From: Bacteroidota bacterium
Lineage (GTDB): Bacteria; Bacteroidota; Bacteroidia; 2-12-FULL-35-15
Direction: 5' to 3'
Length of the DNA: 38,278 nucleotides
NCBI GenBank assembly: GCA_023251835.1
Contig: JAHEXZ010000030.1
Span: 1 to 38,278, forward strand
Under the pieces are notes generated by a model. The model saw only the letters and a program-made list of their open reading frames with translations. It was not told the DNA's origin and searched no databases. Numbering within the stretch: position 1 is the first letter of the stretch; each line of letters opens with the position of its first letter. Both the position numbers and the translations under genes were made by a program. This document shows positions 16,983-25,055 of the stretch, piece by piece.

Positions 16983-18557
16983 ATGGAAACGATAAAAGCA
17001 ACTGCAATCCCCGTAATTAATCCGGTTACGTTAAAAAAAATCTATGAAATAGAAGAAACGGAACAAGCTACAATTGATTTTGTTTTCACTAAAGCAAAGA
17101 CAGTTCAGGCTGCTATTGCTAAAATGAGCGTTTCTGAACGTATAGAAGAAGTTTTAAAAATCAGAGATTACATTATTACTAATCGTGAAACTATTCTTAC
17201 CCACCTTGTTTTAGAAACAGGTAAAGCAAGGTTAGACGGATTAACTTCCGAAATTTTTGAAATCCTTGATTTTATTCATGTTTATCAAAAACTTTCATTG
17301 AAGGTGTTACGAAATAAAAAAGTTCCTGTTCCTCTGGTCTTGATGGGAAAAAAGTCGGAAATATGGCCGGAACCACTCGGAACAGTATTGGTTATCACTC
17401 CCTGGAACTACCCTTTATTTCAGGTGTTAGCGCCTTCTATATCGGCATTTCTTGCCGGTAATGCTGTGGTGGTAAAACCATCTGAAGTTACTCCCTTAAG
17501 AAGAATATTGGAAGATATAATTGATAAAAGCGGTTTTCTTAAAAATGCCATCCAGATTGTTTATGGTTCGGCAAGCACAGCTGTTCGGCTGATTGATGCT
17601 AAACCAGATAAAATTCATTTCACCGGAAGCTGTAAAACCGGCAAAAAAATTATGGCTCAGGCATCCCAACACCTTATTTCTGTTGATTTAGAGCTTGGTG
17701 GTAAAGATGCAGCTATTGTTTTTGAGGATGTAAACATAGAACGGGCTGTAAATGGTATTATGTGGGGAGGGTACACAACTGCAGGACAGTCCTGCACATC
17801 TGTTGAACGGTGTTACGTGCATGAGAGTATCTTCGAAAAGTTTGTAGAATTATTAGTGGATAAAAGCCGGAAACTAAGAATTTCATCTGCAAACAGAAAT
17901 ATTGAAAATCCGGAAGATTGTGACATAGGTGTTATCACCACTGAATTTCAGGTGCAAATAATTGAAGAACAAATAAAAGATGCTGTAGAAAAAGGAGCAA
18001 AAATTTTGTGCGGAGGAAAACGAGAAGCTAATACCCGCGTTTTTCCGCCAACGGTTTTAATTCATGTTAACCACTCCATGAAGATAATGATGGATGAAAC
18101 ATTTGGTCCCGTTATTCCGGTAATGAAGTTTAAAACAGAGGAAGAAGCGATAGAGTTTGCTAATGACAGTCAATATGGCTTAGGGGGTAGTGTGTGGTCA
18201 AAAGATATAACTCGTGCCAGAAGGGTTGCAGCAAAAATAAAAACGGGAAACCTTTCCATTAACAATCACATGCTGAATGAAGGAAATCCTAATCTGCCCT
18301 TCGGAGGAACAAAAAAAAGTGGTTTTGGCCGTTATAAAGGAGAAGCAGGGTTACTCACCTTCTGCAATAGTAAATCAGTGTTGATTGACAAAAACAGCGC
18401 TGTAATTGATCCTAACTGGTATCCTTTTACAAAGAATAAATATTTATTACTCAACCAGATTATAGACCATTTTTTCTCACGAAAAAAAAACTGGTTAAAA
18501 TTTATTAAAGCCGGAATGACAATGGACAGTATCGGCACTAAAGAAAAAATAAAATAA
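16983..18557 (+). CDS. NAD(P)-dependent aldehyde dehydrogenase
   Basis: 524 residues, a full aldehyde dehydrogenase superfamily member. Seen: the cofactor/oxyanion region TPWNYPLFQVLAPSISAF with Asn142, GNAVVVKPSEVTP, FTGSCKTGK, the general base Glu237 in LELGGKDA, nucleophile Cys271 in TTAGQSCTSVERCYV, and late motifs ETFGPVIPV and NPNLPFGGTKKSGFGRYKG. It oxidises an aldehyde to the acid in the cytoplasm; the substrate is unknown. The last ~50 residues (FTKNKYLLLNQIIDHFFSRK onward) form a basic hydrophobic tail as in membrane-linked fatty/aromatic aldehyde dehydrogenases. The GMC flavoprotein gene begins 18 bases downstream, suggesting an alcohol-to-acid pathway. Confidence 0.93.
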   Translation: METIKATAIPVINPVTLKKIYEIEETEQATIDFVFTKAKTVQAAIAKMSVSERIEEVLKIRDYIITNRETILTHLVLETGKARLDGLTSEIFEILDFIHVYQKLSLKVLRNKKVPVPLVLMGKKSEIWPEPLGTVLVITPWNYPLFQVLAPSISAFLAGNAVVVKPSEVTPLRRILEDIIDKSGFLKNAIQIVYGSASTAVRLIDAKPDKIHFTGSCKTGKKIMAQASQHLISVDLELGGKDAAIVFEDVNIERAVNGIMWGGYTTAGQSCTSVERCYVHESIFEKFVELLVDKSRKLRISSANRNIENPEDCDIGVITTEFQVQIIEEQIKDAVEKGAKILCGGKREANTRVFPPTVLIHVNHSMKIMMDETFGPVIPVMKFKTEEEAIEFANDSQYGLGGSVWSKDITRARRVAAKIKTGNLSINNHMLNEGNPNLPFGGTKKSGFGRYKGEAGLLTFCNSKSVLIDKNSAVIDPNWYPFTKNKYLLLNQIIDHFFSRKKNWLKFIKAGMTMDSIGTKEKIK

Positions 18558-18575
18558 CATTAAAAACTACATCGC

Positions 18576-19955
18576 ATGTATGATTTTATAATCGTTGGTT
18601 CCGGTTCTTCCGGTGGTACTTTAGCCCGTAACCTGCATGAAGCAGGAGCAAAAGTGCTTTTGTTGGAAGCTGGAAAGTTTTACAGGAAAAATACATTTCC
18701 AAAAACTGAAATGGATTATTCTGCCCAATTATTCTGGGGAGGAGGTCTTGAATTTGATTCACGTTCAAGAACTGCTTATCTGCGTGCCAAATGTGTTGGC
18801 GGAACCAGCATTGTCAATCAATGCCTGATGGACAGGTTTGATGATGATTGCTTTAACGACTGGAAAAACAGATCGGGTGTAAATTTTATGAGCTTAGAAT
18901 CCATGACACCCTATTATGAAAGAGTGGAAGCAAAAATGCAATTACATACTTTTGAAAAAAAAGAATTTAGTAAAAATGCTGAACTGTTTATTTCCGGATG
19001 TGAAAAGCAAGGGTATAAATGGAAAGCATTAAGAAGAGGAATGAGCGACTGTAAGGTTGAAGAAGGCAATGATTGTATAGGCTGTTTAGGTGGCTGTTTT
19101 CGTGACTCTAAACAAAGTTCATTGGTTGTTTCCATTCAGGTAGCAGAAAAGAAAGGCCTTGAAGTTAAATCAGAATTTGAAGTAGACAGTATTGCTCATT
19201 TCACCGATCATGTTATTATTTACGGCAAACAGAGCGGAGTAAAACAGGAAATCAAATCTGCAAAAGTAATTCTTGCAGGAGGCTCCTTCGGTTCAACTCA
19301 TATTATGCTCAAATCAGGCTTTAAATCTAAACTTCCTACACTTGGCAAAGGATTCTGCCAGCATCCGCAATACATGCTTTTTGGTGTTTTTGATACACCT
19401 GTTGATGCACATAAAGGAAATTTTCAAACGGTTTGCTCCGGAGATCCAAGTTTTAGAAAAAAAGGATTCAAACTTGAAAATGTTTATGCACTACCCATTT
19501 CTGTTGGTATGTTGTTCAACACTTATGGTAAAGAACACCAGGAATTGATGCGAAAATACCGCTATATGTCCTGTATAGAAGTTGCAGTGAGAGATCAGCC
19601 CGAGGGAGGAGAAATGAACATCGGCAAAAAAGGAAAATTAATAATTACAAAAACTTTAACCGACCAGGATAAACAAAGGCGTAATGCCGGGTTGGAAACC
19701 ATCAGAAATATTTTTAGTGCACAGGGCGCGAAAAGAATAATTGATTCTCCATTTTTCTTTGGTCTGCATTTAATGGGAGGTTGCAGCATTGGCGTTGATC
19801 AGGCGACATCCGTTGTAAATCCCCAATTCCAGGCACACGGATTAAAAAATATTTATATAGCCGATACCAGCATTTTCCCTAGTGCACCCGGAATTAACCC
19901 TGCATTAAGCACTATGGCTTTTTCACAAAAATTAAGTGAAGAGTTACTAAAATAA
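18576..19955 (+). CDS. GMC-family FAD-dependent oxidoreductase with Cys cluster
   Basis: 459 residues. The N-terminal FAD-binding motif is GSGSSGG (8-14), followed by LLLEAGKF with Glu31, the GMC signature RAKCVGGTSIVNQ and, near the C-terminus, HLMGGCSIG plus PGINPALSTMAF with the expected active-site His and Asn. GMC enzymes oxidise alcohols, sugars or sterols. Four cysteines C159, C167, C170 and C174 (SDC...NDCIGCLGGCFRD) lie where some FAD dehydrogenases of this superfamily carry an iron-sulfur cluster, so electron transfer to a respiratory acceptor rather than oxygen is plausible but inferred. No signal peptide is evident. The flanking aldehyde dehydrogenase and the 132-residue gene 39 bases downstream look like one operon. 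Confidence 0.9.
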   Translation: MYDFIIVGSGSSGGTLARNLHEAGAKVLLLEAGKFYRKNTFPKTEMDYSAQLFWGGGLEFDSRSRTAYLRAKCVGGTSIVNQCLMDRFDDDCFNDWKNRSGVNFMSLESMTPYYERVEAKMQLHTFEKKEFSKNAELFISGCEKQGYKWKALRRGMSDCKVEEGNDCIGCLGGCFRDSKQSSLVVSIQVAEKKGLEVKSEFEVDSIAHFTDHVIIYGKQSGVKQEIKSAKVILAGGSFGSTHIMLKSGFKSKLPTLGKGFCQHPQYMLFGVFDTPVDAHKGNFQTVCSGDPSFRKKGFKLENVYALPISVGMLFNTYGKEHQELMRKYRYMSCIEVAVRDQPEGGEMNIGKKGKLIITKTLTDQDKQRRNAGLETIRNIFSAQGAKRIIDSPFFFGLHLMGGCSIGVDQATSVVNPQFQAHGLKNIYIADTSIFPSAPGINPALSTMAFSQKLSEELLK

Positions 19956-19994
19956 ATTGTTCAACTATACTAAACTATAAAATAGCTAATCACT

Positions 19995-20393
19995 ATGTCA
20001 GCAATATTCAGCAAATCAGCATTAAATGGCCTGAGCCGCATTGGAGATATCATGGTTCCCAAAAACGAAGAATTTCCTTCCTTCTCTGAAACCGGCTGTA
20101 TAGAACATATAGATGACGTTGTTTCTTATGCCCCGGCAAGCGATTTGAAAGATTTAAACCTTCTTTTATCTATACTCTCCTTTATGCCCGGTTTTGTATT
20201 GCGATGGTTAGTAGAAACAATGAAAAACAGTCATCATAAAGAGGGTAAGTTTTATGATATTTTCCGGATGCTTGACTTCGGTTTGAAAGGAATTATTCTT
20301 GGTACTTATTATTCAGGAAAAGTTGGTGCTCATTACAAAGGCAAATCTCCTATGCAGATAATTGGATGCAGCATAAACAGGATAGAGGTTTAA
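19995..20393 (+). CDS. Small uncharacterised protein, possible GMC dehydrogenase partner
   Basis: 132 residues following the GMC gene by 39 bases. It shows two helical amphipathic stretches (LKDLNLLLSILSFMPGFVLRWLV and YDIFRMLDFGLKGIILGTYY). The layout (short N-terminus, SETGCIEHIDDVV, then helices, ending GKSPMQIIGCSI) resembles the small subunits that accompany membrane-linked FAD dehydrogenases, such as gluconate dehydrogenase subunit 3. I infer this from context and general shape, not from a specific motif. No signal peptide or cofactor site seen. The stop is followed by a non-coding stretch with a palindromic repeat. Confidence 0.6.
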   Translation: MSAIFSKSALNGLSRIGDIMVPKNEEFPSFSETGCIEHIDDVVSYAPASDLKDLNLLLSILSFMPGFVLRWLVETMKNSHHKEGKFYDIFRMLDFGLKGIILGTYYSGKVGAHYKGKSPMQIIGCSINRIEV

Positions 20394-20446
20394 ACCAACC
20401 TAACCACAATTAATGATTTATACTGAATCTTACCGGGTTTGCGATG

Positions 20447-20631
20447 GTGTATGACAAATTGTACAATTAAGAGTTTTAGCATCTTTTCTTTTATTATTCT
20501 ATGTGCTTAACCTCACCCTATATCCCTCTCCTTTATAAGGAGAGGGACTTGTGTTCTATGATGCTTCCCCTCTCCTTTATAAGGAGAGGGGTCGGGGGTG
20601 AGGTTTATGCAGAATGGAATTTGTCATACAC
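20447..20631. repeat. Compound palindromic MITE/REP-like element
   Basis: Three nested inverted repeats. The outer 14-bp arms are GTGTATGACAAATT (20447-20460) and AATTTGTCATACAC (20618-20631). The middle 10-bp arms are AACCTCACCC (20509-20518) and GGGTGAGGTT (20596-20605). Inside lie two near-identical hairpins with arms CCCTCTCCTT and AAGGAGAGGG around TAT (20524-20546 and 20568-20590). A direct repeat with one mismatch, CGGRTTTGCGATGG, flanks it at 20434-20447 and 20633-20646, compatible with target duplication. No coding capacity. Confidence 0.8.
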
Positions 20632-20822
20632 TCGGATTTGCGATGGCAAAGCAGGTTAGAGCCTAAGTATAACCAACAAAGACAAATATTCAGGAAATAT
20701 ATTTGTTTCATTTCTATCAGAAATACTTCATTAACTTGTATTATAGATTAATCCTAACTGGAACTTACGGATTCCACATTTATTACCGACACAGCCCTTA
20801 CCGATCCTTTTTAGAGTCAAAC

Positions 20823-20836
20823 ATGATATATATCAT
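20823..20836 (+). promoter_or_regulatory. Crp/Fnr-type box before hemerythrin-moaA
   Basis: Perfect palindrome ATGATATATATCAT, that is TGAT-N4-ATCA, centred at 20829.5. TTTG at 20863-20866 is the conserved part of a possible -7 element and ends 36.5 bases past the box centre, which puts the predicted start site near 20871, 14 bases before the ATG. That geometry is typical of class II activation by Fnr/Dnr-like regulators. Confidence 0.65.
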
Positions 20837-20884
20837 TTTTTGGTTTTACATTTATAGCGTCATTTGCATAAAAACATAACGCTT

Positions 20885-21553
20885 ATGATTGACCTAAAAA
20901 AACTTGCTAAAAATGATCCCGTAAAACGAAATGTTGACAAGGGACTTGAACAGGTAGAGCATACACCTATGGATCCACCGGCTGCTTATGAACAACCCGG
21001 GAAATTGAAAGTATCATTCGAAAACATGGATCAACCGTTACGCACATTTGTAGATGAGCATGCACAGGCTCTGCTTACAATTGATGCTTTCGAGAAAGCC
21101 TTAGTACAGTTCAAAGCAAACGGATATAAAGTAGATCACCAGATAAATGAAATTTTTAGTGCATTTTTCAAATTTCTGGATGAAGAGCTACTTCCTCATA
21201 ATGATAAAGAAGAAAAAGTTTTGTTTCCTGTTTTGCAAAAGAAACTGCTTGAGGCCGGAGAACACAGTGTTGGAGAAAAGCCGATTACTGCAATAGATAT
21301 AATGGAAGATGACCATGTAAAATTTATTCAGTTAGGCGCGTTATCATTTAACCTGCTTGGGCTTGCAACGCGGCTTAAAGATGAAGGGTCAAGAACCTTT
21401 GTACTCGATACCGCTTATGAAAATGCAAGAGAACTTGTTGAATTATTAAAGCTCCATATATACCGTGAGGACTACACTCTTTTTCCGCTTGCACAAAAAT
21501 ATTTAAGCAAAGAAGAGTTTGAAGCAATAGAAATTGAAATGCGTAAACACTAA
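20885..21553 (+). CDS. Hemerythrin HHE domain protein
   Basis: 222 residues from ATG 20885 (MIDLKKLAKN). An upstream TTG at 20864 overlaps the predicted promoter and is unlikely. The four-helix hemerythrin-like core carries metal-binding His/Glu in VDEHAQALLTIDAF, FLDEELLPHNDKEEKVLFPV, MEDDHVKFIQLG and LLKLHIYREDYTLFPLA. Such di-iron proteins bind oxygen or nitric oxide or donate iron in Fe-S repair; the ligand here is not determined. Its stop overlaps the moaA start (TAATG), linking it to molybdopterin synthesis, and a Crp/Fnr-type palindrome lies upstream. That fits a role in oxygen/NO handling during anaerobic respiration. Confidence 0.88.
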   Translation: MIDLKKLAKNDPVKRNVDKGLEQVEHTPMDPPAAYEQPGKLKVSFENMDQPLRTFVDEHAQALLTIDAFEKALVQFKANGYKVDHQINEIFSAFFKFLDEELLPHNDKEEKVLFPVLQKKLLEAGEHSVGEKPITAIDIMEDDHVKFIQLGALSFNLLGLATRLKDEGSRTFVLDTAYENARELVELLKLHIYREDYTLFPLAQKYLSKEEFEAIEIEMRKH

Positions 21554-22560
21554 TGAATACTATAACTAATAATATTCTTGCCGATCAATTCGGGAGGGTT
21601 CACGACTATCTTCGCATTTCCCTCACCGAACGATGCAACCTTCGTTGTTTTTATTGTATGCCCGAAGAAGGTATTGCACTTCGCCCACGCTCGCAGTTCA
21701 TGGCTAAAAACGAAGTTATCGAAATCGCGAAAATTTTTGTAGCTCTTGGCATAAAAAAAATTCGACTTACAGGAGGCGAACCATTAGTTAGAAACGATGC
21801 CAAAGAAATTATTGAAGAACTATCAAAACTTCCTATAGAACTTGCCATTACAACCAATGGTATCTTAGTTGATAAATTTATTGATACATTCAAAGCCTGC
21901 AACCTCAATTCTGTCAATGTAAGCTTAGATTCACTGCAGGAAAAAAAGATGAATGCTATTTCCAGAAGAAACTATTTCAGTACCATCATCGCCAATATTC
22001 ATACACTGTTAAAAGAAAATTTTCACGTAAAGCTGAATGCTGTAATTATGAGAGGTGTAAATGATGATGAAATTACTGATTTCATTGAGTTTACAAGAGA
22101 AAACAATGCACACTTCCGTTTTATAGAATTTATGCCTTTTAATGGGAACAAATGGGATCGAAGCAAAGGGCTTTCCTATAAAGAAATTATGACCATAGTT
22201 AATGGGCATTTCGGAGAAAAGGTTCTAAAAATTGAAGATAAAAAAAATGATACTGCCAAAAATTACCAGATACAAGGCTACAAAGGTACTTTTGCAATAA
22301 TTTCATCTGTTACCAATCCTTTTTGTGATAACTGCAACAGGCTGCGGCTCACCGCTGATGGAAGAATGAAAAACTGCCTGTTCTCCGGCACCGAAACCAA
22401 CTTATTAACGGCACTAAGAATGAATAAGGATATATTACCCTTAATACTGGAAAGTGTATGGAATAAAAAGGAAAAACGAGGAGGAATGGTCACTGCAGAA
22501 GATTTCTCGAATCCTTTACTGAACCAGAAAAACAGGAGTATGATTGCTATTGGAGGGTAA
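21553..22560 (+). CDS. moaA: GTP 3',8-cyclase (molybdopterin biosynthesis)
   Basis: 335 residues. Radical SAM enzyme that starts molybdenum cofactor synthesis by converting GTP to 3',8-cyclo-GTP. The N-terminal cluster motif CNLRCFYC (C28, C32, C35) follows DYLRISLTER; the SAM glycine motif is LTGGEPLVR. The C-terminal second cluster is NPFCDNCNRLRLTADGRMKNC (CxxC...C), and the protein ends in Gly-Gly, required by MoaA. Length matches the family. The start overlaps the hemerythrin stop by one base, so the pair is translationally coupled and probably under the Crp/Fnr-type box at 20823. Downstream partners moaC-moaB, moaE and moeB are on the other strand at 35937-38278. Confidence 0.97.
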   Translation: MNTITNNILADQFGRVHDYLRISLTERCNLRCFYCMPEEGIALRPRSQFMAKNEVIEIAKIFVALGIKKIRLTGGEPLVRNDAKEIIEELSKLPIELAITTNGILVDKFIDTFKACNLNSVNVSLDSLQEKKMNAISRRNYFSTIIANIHTLLKENFHVKLNAVIMRGVNDDEITDFIEFTRENNAHFRFIEFMPFNGNKWDRSKGLSYKEIMTIVNGHFGEKVLKIEDKKNDTAKNYQIQGYKGTFAIISSVTNPFCDNCNRLRLTADGRMKNCLFSGTETNLLTALRMNKDILPLILESVWNKKEKRGGMVTAEDFSNPLLNQKNRSMIAIGG

Positions 22561-22740
22561 AACCCTCTCCTACCCGACAACTTATAAACTTACAATTAAG
22601 TCTTCCCCTCACAAACGGACTTAAACATTCCGCATCCGCAGCATAAGAATTGCAATTACCAAACACAAAAAACTTATGAGCATCATCATAAAATTTCTGA
22701 TCAACATTTTTGAATTTTGCGAAAATCACTTTGAATCCAA

Positions 22741-23343
22741 ATGGTAAAATTTGACATAATTAAAAAATCGTATTCATACGATGAGTATAAAAGCCTGATT
22801 TCAGAATATGCTGAAACGATGACTGCAAGCGGGCCGGAACAAAGCACAGAACGTATTGAAGCCACAAAGCTAAATGCGCAGCGTATGAAACGTATTGATA
22901 AACAGGTAGAACTTAGCAATGAAATAAAAGAAATTATAACCAATATTGGTCAAAAATGGACATGGATTATTCTTTCAGAATCGTGGTGTGGTGATGGAGC
23001 ACAGAATATACCGGTTATCGCCAAAATAGCGGCATTATCAGCAAATATCAAATTAAAAATTATATTCCGTGATGAAAACCCTGAAATCATGGATGCATTT
23101 CTTACCAACGGCTCACGCTCTGTTCCCAAACTTATTTGTATAAATTCAGAAAATAAAGTGATTGTAGGGATATGGGGCCCAAGGCCTGCTATGATTCAAC
23201 AAATGGTTAAAGAATATAAAGCACAGTACCCGGATAATTCACATGCTGAATTTGTAAAAAATCTGCACCTGTGGTATGCTAAAGATAAAGGGGAATCATT
23301 ACAAAAAGATTTTGAAATTCTATTCCGGCAATGGGTTGTTTAA
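22741..23343 (+). CDS. Thioredoxin-family protein with single Cys motif
   Basis: 200 residues. An N-terminal helical part (SEYAETMTASGPEQ) is followed by a thioredoxin fold whose active-site region reads SESWCGDGAQNIPVIAKIA. This WCGDxAQ motif belongs to a thioredoxin-like family common in Bacteroidota that keeps only the first Cys, so classical disulfide exchange with a CxxC is not possible. The cis-Pro-like GSRSVPKLICI and IWGPRPA segments agree. No signal peptide, so probably cytoplasmic. It lies 180 bases after moaA with no gene between, and a strong hairpin follows it. Confidence 0.85.
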   Translation: MVKFDIIKKSYSYDEYKSLISEYAETMTASGPEQSTERIEATKLNAQRMKRIDKQVELSNEIKEIITNIGQKWTWIILSESWCGDGAQNIPVIAKIAALSANIKLKIIFRDENPEIMDAFLTNGSRSVPKLICINSENKVIVGIWGPRPAMIQQMVKEYKAQYPDNSHAEFVKNLHLWYAKDKGESLQKDFEILFRQWVV

Positions 23344-23355
23344 TCTGTAAGTAGT

Positions 23356-23399
23356 CAGATTTCCATCCCGATTTTTATCGGGATCATTCTGGAAATCTG
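23356..23399 (+). terminator. Nested stem-loop, probable terminator
   Basis: Outer arms CAGATTTCCA (23356-23365) and TGGAAATCTG (23390-23399), and inner arms TCCCGAT (23366-23372) and ATCGGGA (23377-23383) with a TTTT loop and a six-base bulge on one side. It lies 12 bases after the thioredoxin-family gene, between convergent genes, so it may end transcription from both sides, although no long U-tract follows. Confidence 0.6.
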
Positions 23400-23466
23400 G
23401 CGTACCTACAGTTATGCTGATAGGATGAGTTTCATAAACTCAATCTGTATTGGTATAACAGCGTTT

Positions 23467-25023
23467 TTACTGTTTCACCATTTTCTTTGTTTCCACCGTT
23501 TTTCCATCAACAATTAAGGAATAGGTATAAGTGCCATTAGATAAATCATTAGCAAAAACATTGATCTGTCCTTTACCTTTTTCAGTTAAATCAACTACTT
23601 TGATTAGTTTACCGGATTGGCCTAAAAATATGATCTGGGCATGACTAACATTATCAGGTAAAAAATAACTGATAACGGTTTGTTCTGCAAAAGGATTTGG
23701 AACGTTTTGATCTAAAACGACAATATTTTTATTACTTAACTCTACATCTTTTGAATTATTACTTTGTGAATTATTCAGGTGCATTGATTTAGTCTGCTGG
23801 CAGCAGGTAGCCATGGCTGTTTGCAAGCTGTCTACTGTTTTACTTAATTCCTGAACGGCTTTTACCAGAGGTACTACAATTTCGGCATAAGCAAGTGAGT
23901 ATGGGTCAGTGTCATTTGCAGGGTGATGTACTATAGAAGAATTAAAAACAGCATCCTGGGCAGCCTGCTCTACCTCCTGCGCTATAAAACCTGAATGGAC
24001 CATGGCTGATGAACCGGCAAAGTCCATTCCTTGCTGATGCGCTGTTTTAACGCTGTCAGGCATATTCTGAATAACAAAATCATCAATGGCATTGGTATTC
24101 ATTTGATAGGTTACAGGGCGCAGCTTTTTTATAAATTCCAAACCCTTTACATTTTCCTGCACATTGGTTTTGAAACGTCCATCTGAAATGTTTGTCCAGT
24201 TGGCATAACCACCAATGGATGTAACAGCAGAGTTACCAACTCTTACCATGTTAGAGGCGCTTGTAGTTGCTCCATTTCCCAAGGCGGTAATATTACTAAT
24301 TCCTGCAGTGCTAACGGTTGCATTATAACCTACAAAAGTATTGTTGCTTCCTGTGGTATTTGAACCACCCAAGTTACCAGTTCCGGTTCCAAATGCAGTA
24401 TTGTAGCTTCCTGTGGTATTATCATTAAGTGCCCCATAACCACTGGCGGTATTGTAGCTTCCTGTAGTATTAGAATACGCTGCCTGATAACCAGTGGCGG
24501 TATTCAAGGCACCGGAAGTATTGAAACGAAGTGCCTGCATACCGGTTGCCGTATTTTGATTTCCTGTATTAGCATAAAGCGCAGTCAAACCAGTAGCCGT
24601 ATTGGCAAAACCAGTGGTATTGCTGTATAAAGCACTAGCTCCAGTGGCGCTGTTGTGATAACCGGTAGTGTTGGAATAAAGTGCCTGGCTTCCAACGGCA
24701 GTATTATTATAGCCTGTTGAATTGGTATAACCTGCATTATAACCAAACAAACAATTATTGGCACCGGTAGTGCTGGTGCCTGCGCCAATACCTATAAATA
24801 TATCCGTTGTAATATTATTATGCCAGAGTATTTTATTACCGTTTATCTTGAACGCATTAGACGTACCTATATTAATGTTGCCGACTACATCCAGAAATTC
24901 AGTTGGGGAGCTTGTTGCAACGCCTACTTTGCCATTGGAAAGTACCTCTATCTGCGCTTTTGTTATAACTGAAACAAAAAGGAAAAACAGGGCTGTAATA
25001 CTGTATTTATTGATGATTTTCAT
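23467..25023 (-). CDS. Tail-fibre-like secreted protein with S74 chaperone and type IX sorting domains
   Basis: 518 residues. Signal peptide at 1-24 (SITALFFLFVSVITKAQ). Residues about 87-236 form a string of ~17-residue repeats of the NNTAxGxxALYSNTTG kind, as in trimeric head/tail-fibre and YadA-like proteins. Residues about 280-395 (SDGRFKTNVQENVKGLEFIK, LRPVTYQMN, SGFIAQEVEQA) match the intramolecular chaperone/peptidase S74 domain, which trimerises and self-cleaves. A coiled-coil-like QELSKTVDSLQTAM follows. The last ~80 residues (NVPNPFAEQTVISYFLP ... GTYTYSLIVDGKTVETKKMV) are a type IX secretion sorting domain. A surface adhesin or fibre is the likely role. It lies 32 bases after the glycosidase-like gene, so they are probably one transcript. 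Confidence 0.88.
   Translation of the reverse strand: MKIINKYSITALFFLFVSVITKAQIEVLSNGKVGVATSSPTEFLDVVGNINIGTSNAFKINGNKILWHNNITTDIFIGIGAGTSTTGANNCLFGYNAGYTNSTGYNNTAVGSQALYSNTTGYHNSATGASALYSNTTGFANTATGLTALYANTGNQNTATGMQALRFNTSGALNTATGYQAAYSNTTGSYNTASGYGALNDNTTGSYNTAFGTGTGNLGGSNTTGSNNTFVGYNATVSTAGISNITALGNGATTSASNMVRVGNSAVTSIGGYANWTNISDGRFKTNVQENVKGLEFIKKLRPVTYQMNTNAIDDFVIQNMPDSVKTAHQQGMDFAGSSAMVHSGFIAQEVEQAAQDAVFNSSIVHHPANDTDPYSLAYAEIVVPLVKAVQELSKTVDSLQTAMATCCQQTKSMHLNNSQSNNSKDVELSNKNIVVLDQNVPNPFAEQTVISYFLPDNVSHAQIIFLGQSGKLIKVVDLTEKGKGQINVFANDLSNGTYTYSLIVDGKTVETKKMVKQ
24316..24765 (-). repeat. In-gene tandem repeat array of the fibre protein
   Basis: About nine degenerate units of roughly 51-60 bases, encoding NNTA(V/T)GxxALxxNTTGx modules. 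Repeats this similar can expand or contract by recombination, changing the length of the fibre. Confidence 0.7.
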
Positions 25024-25055
25024 AATTTTATTTTGTTTTTAAAGTTTATATTAAA

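Noticed and set aside
22547-22729. 60-codon minus-strand frame with several Cys residues after moaA
   Set aside because: It overlaps the end of moaA and sits in a short gap without promoter. The Cys pattern does not match a known small protein.
24316-24765. Regular repeats considered as a CRISPR array
   Set aside because: The repeats are in frame, encode NNTAxG modules and have no constant-length unique spacers.
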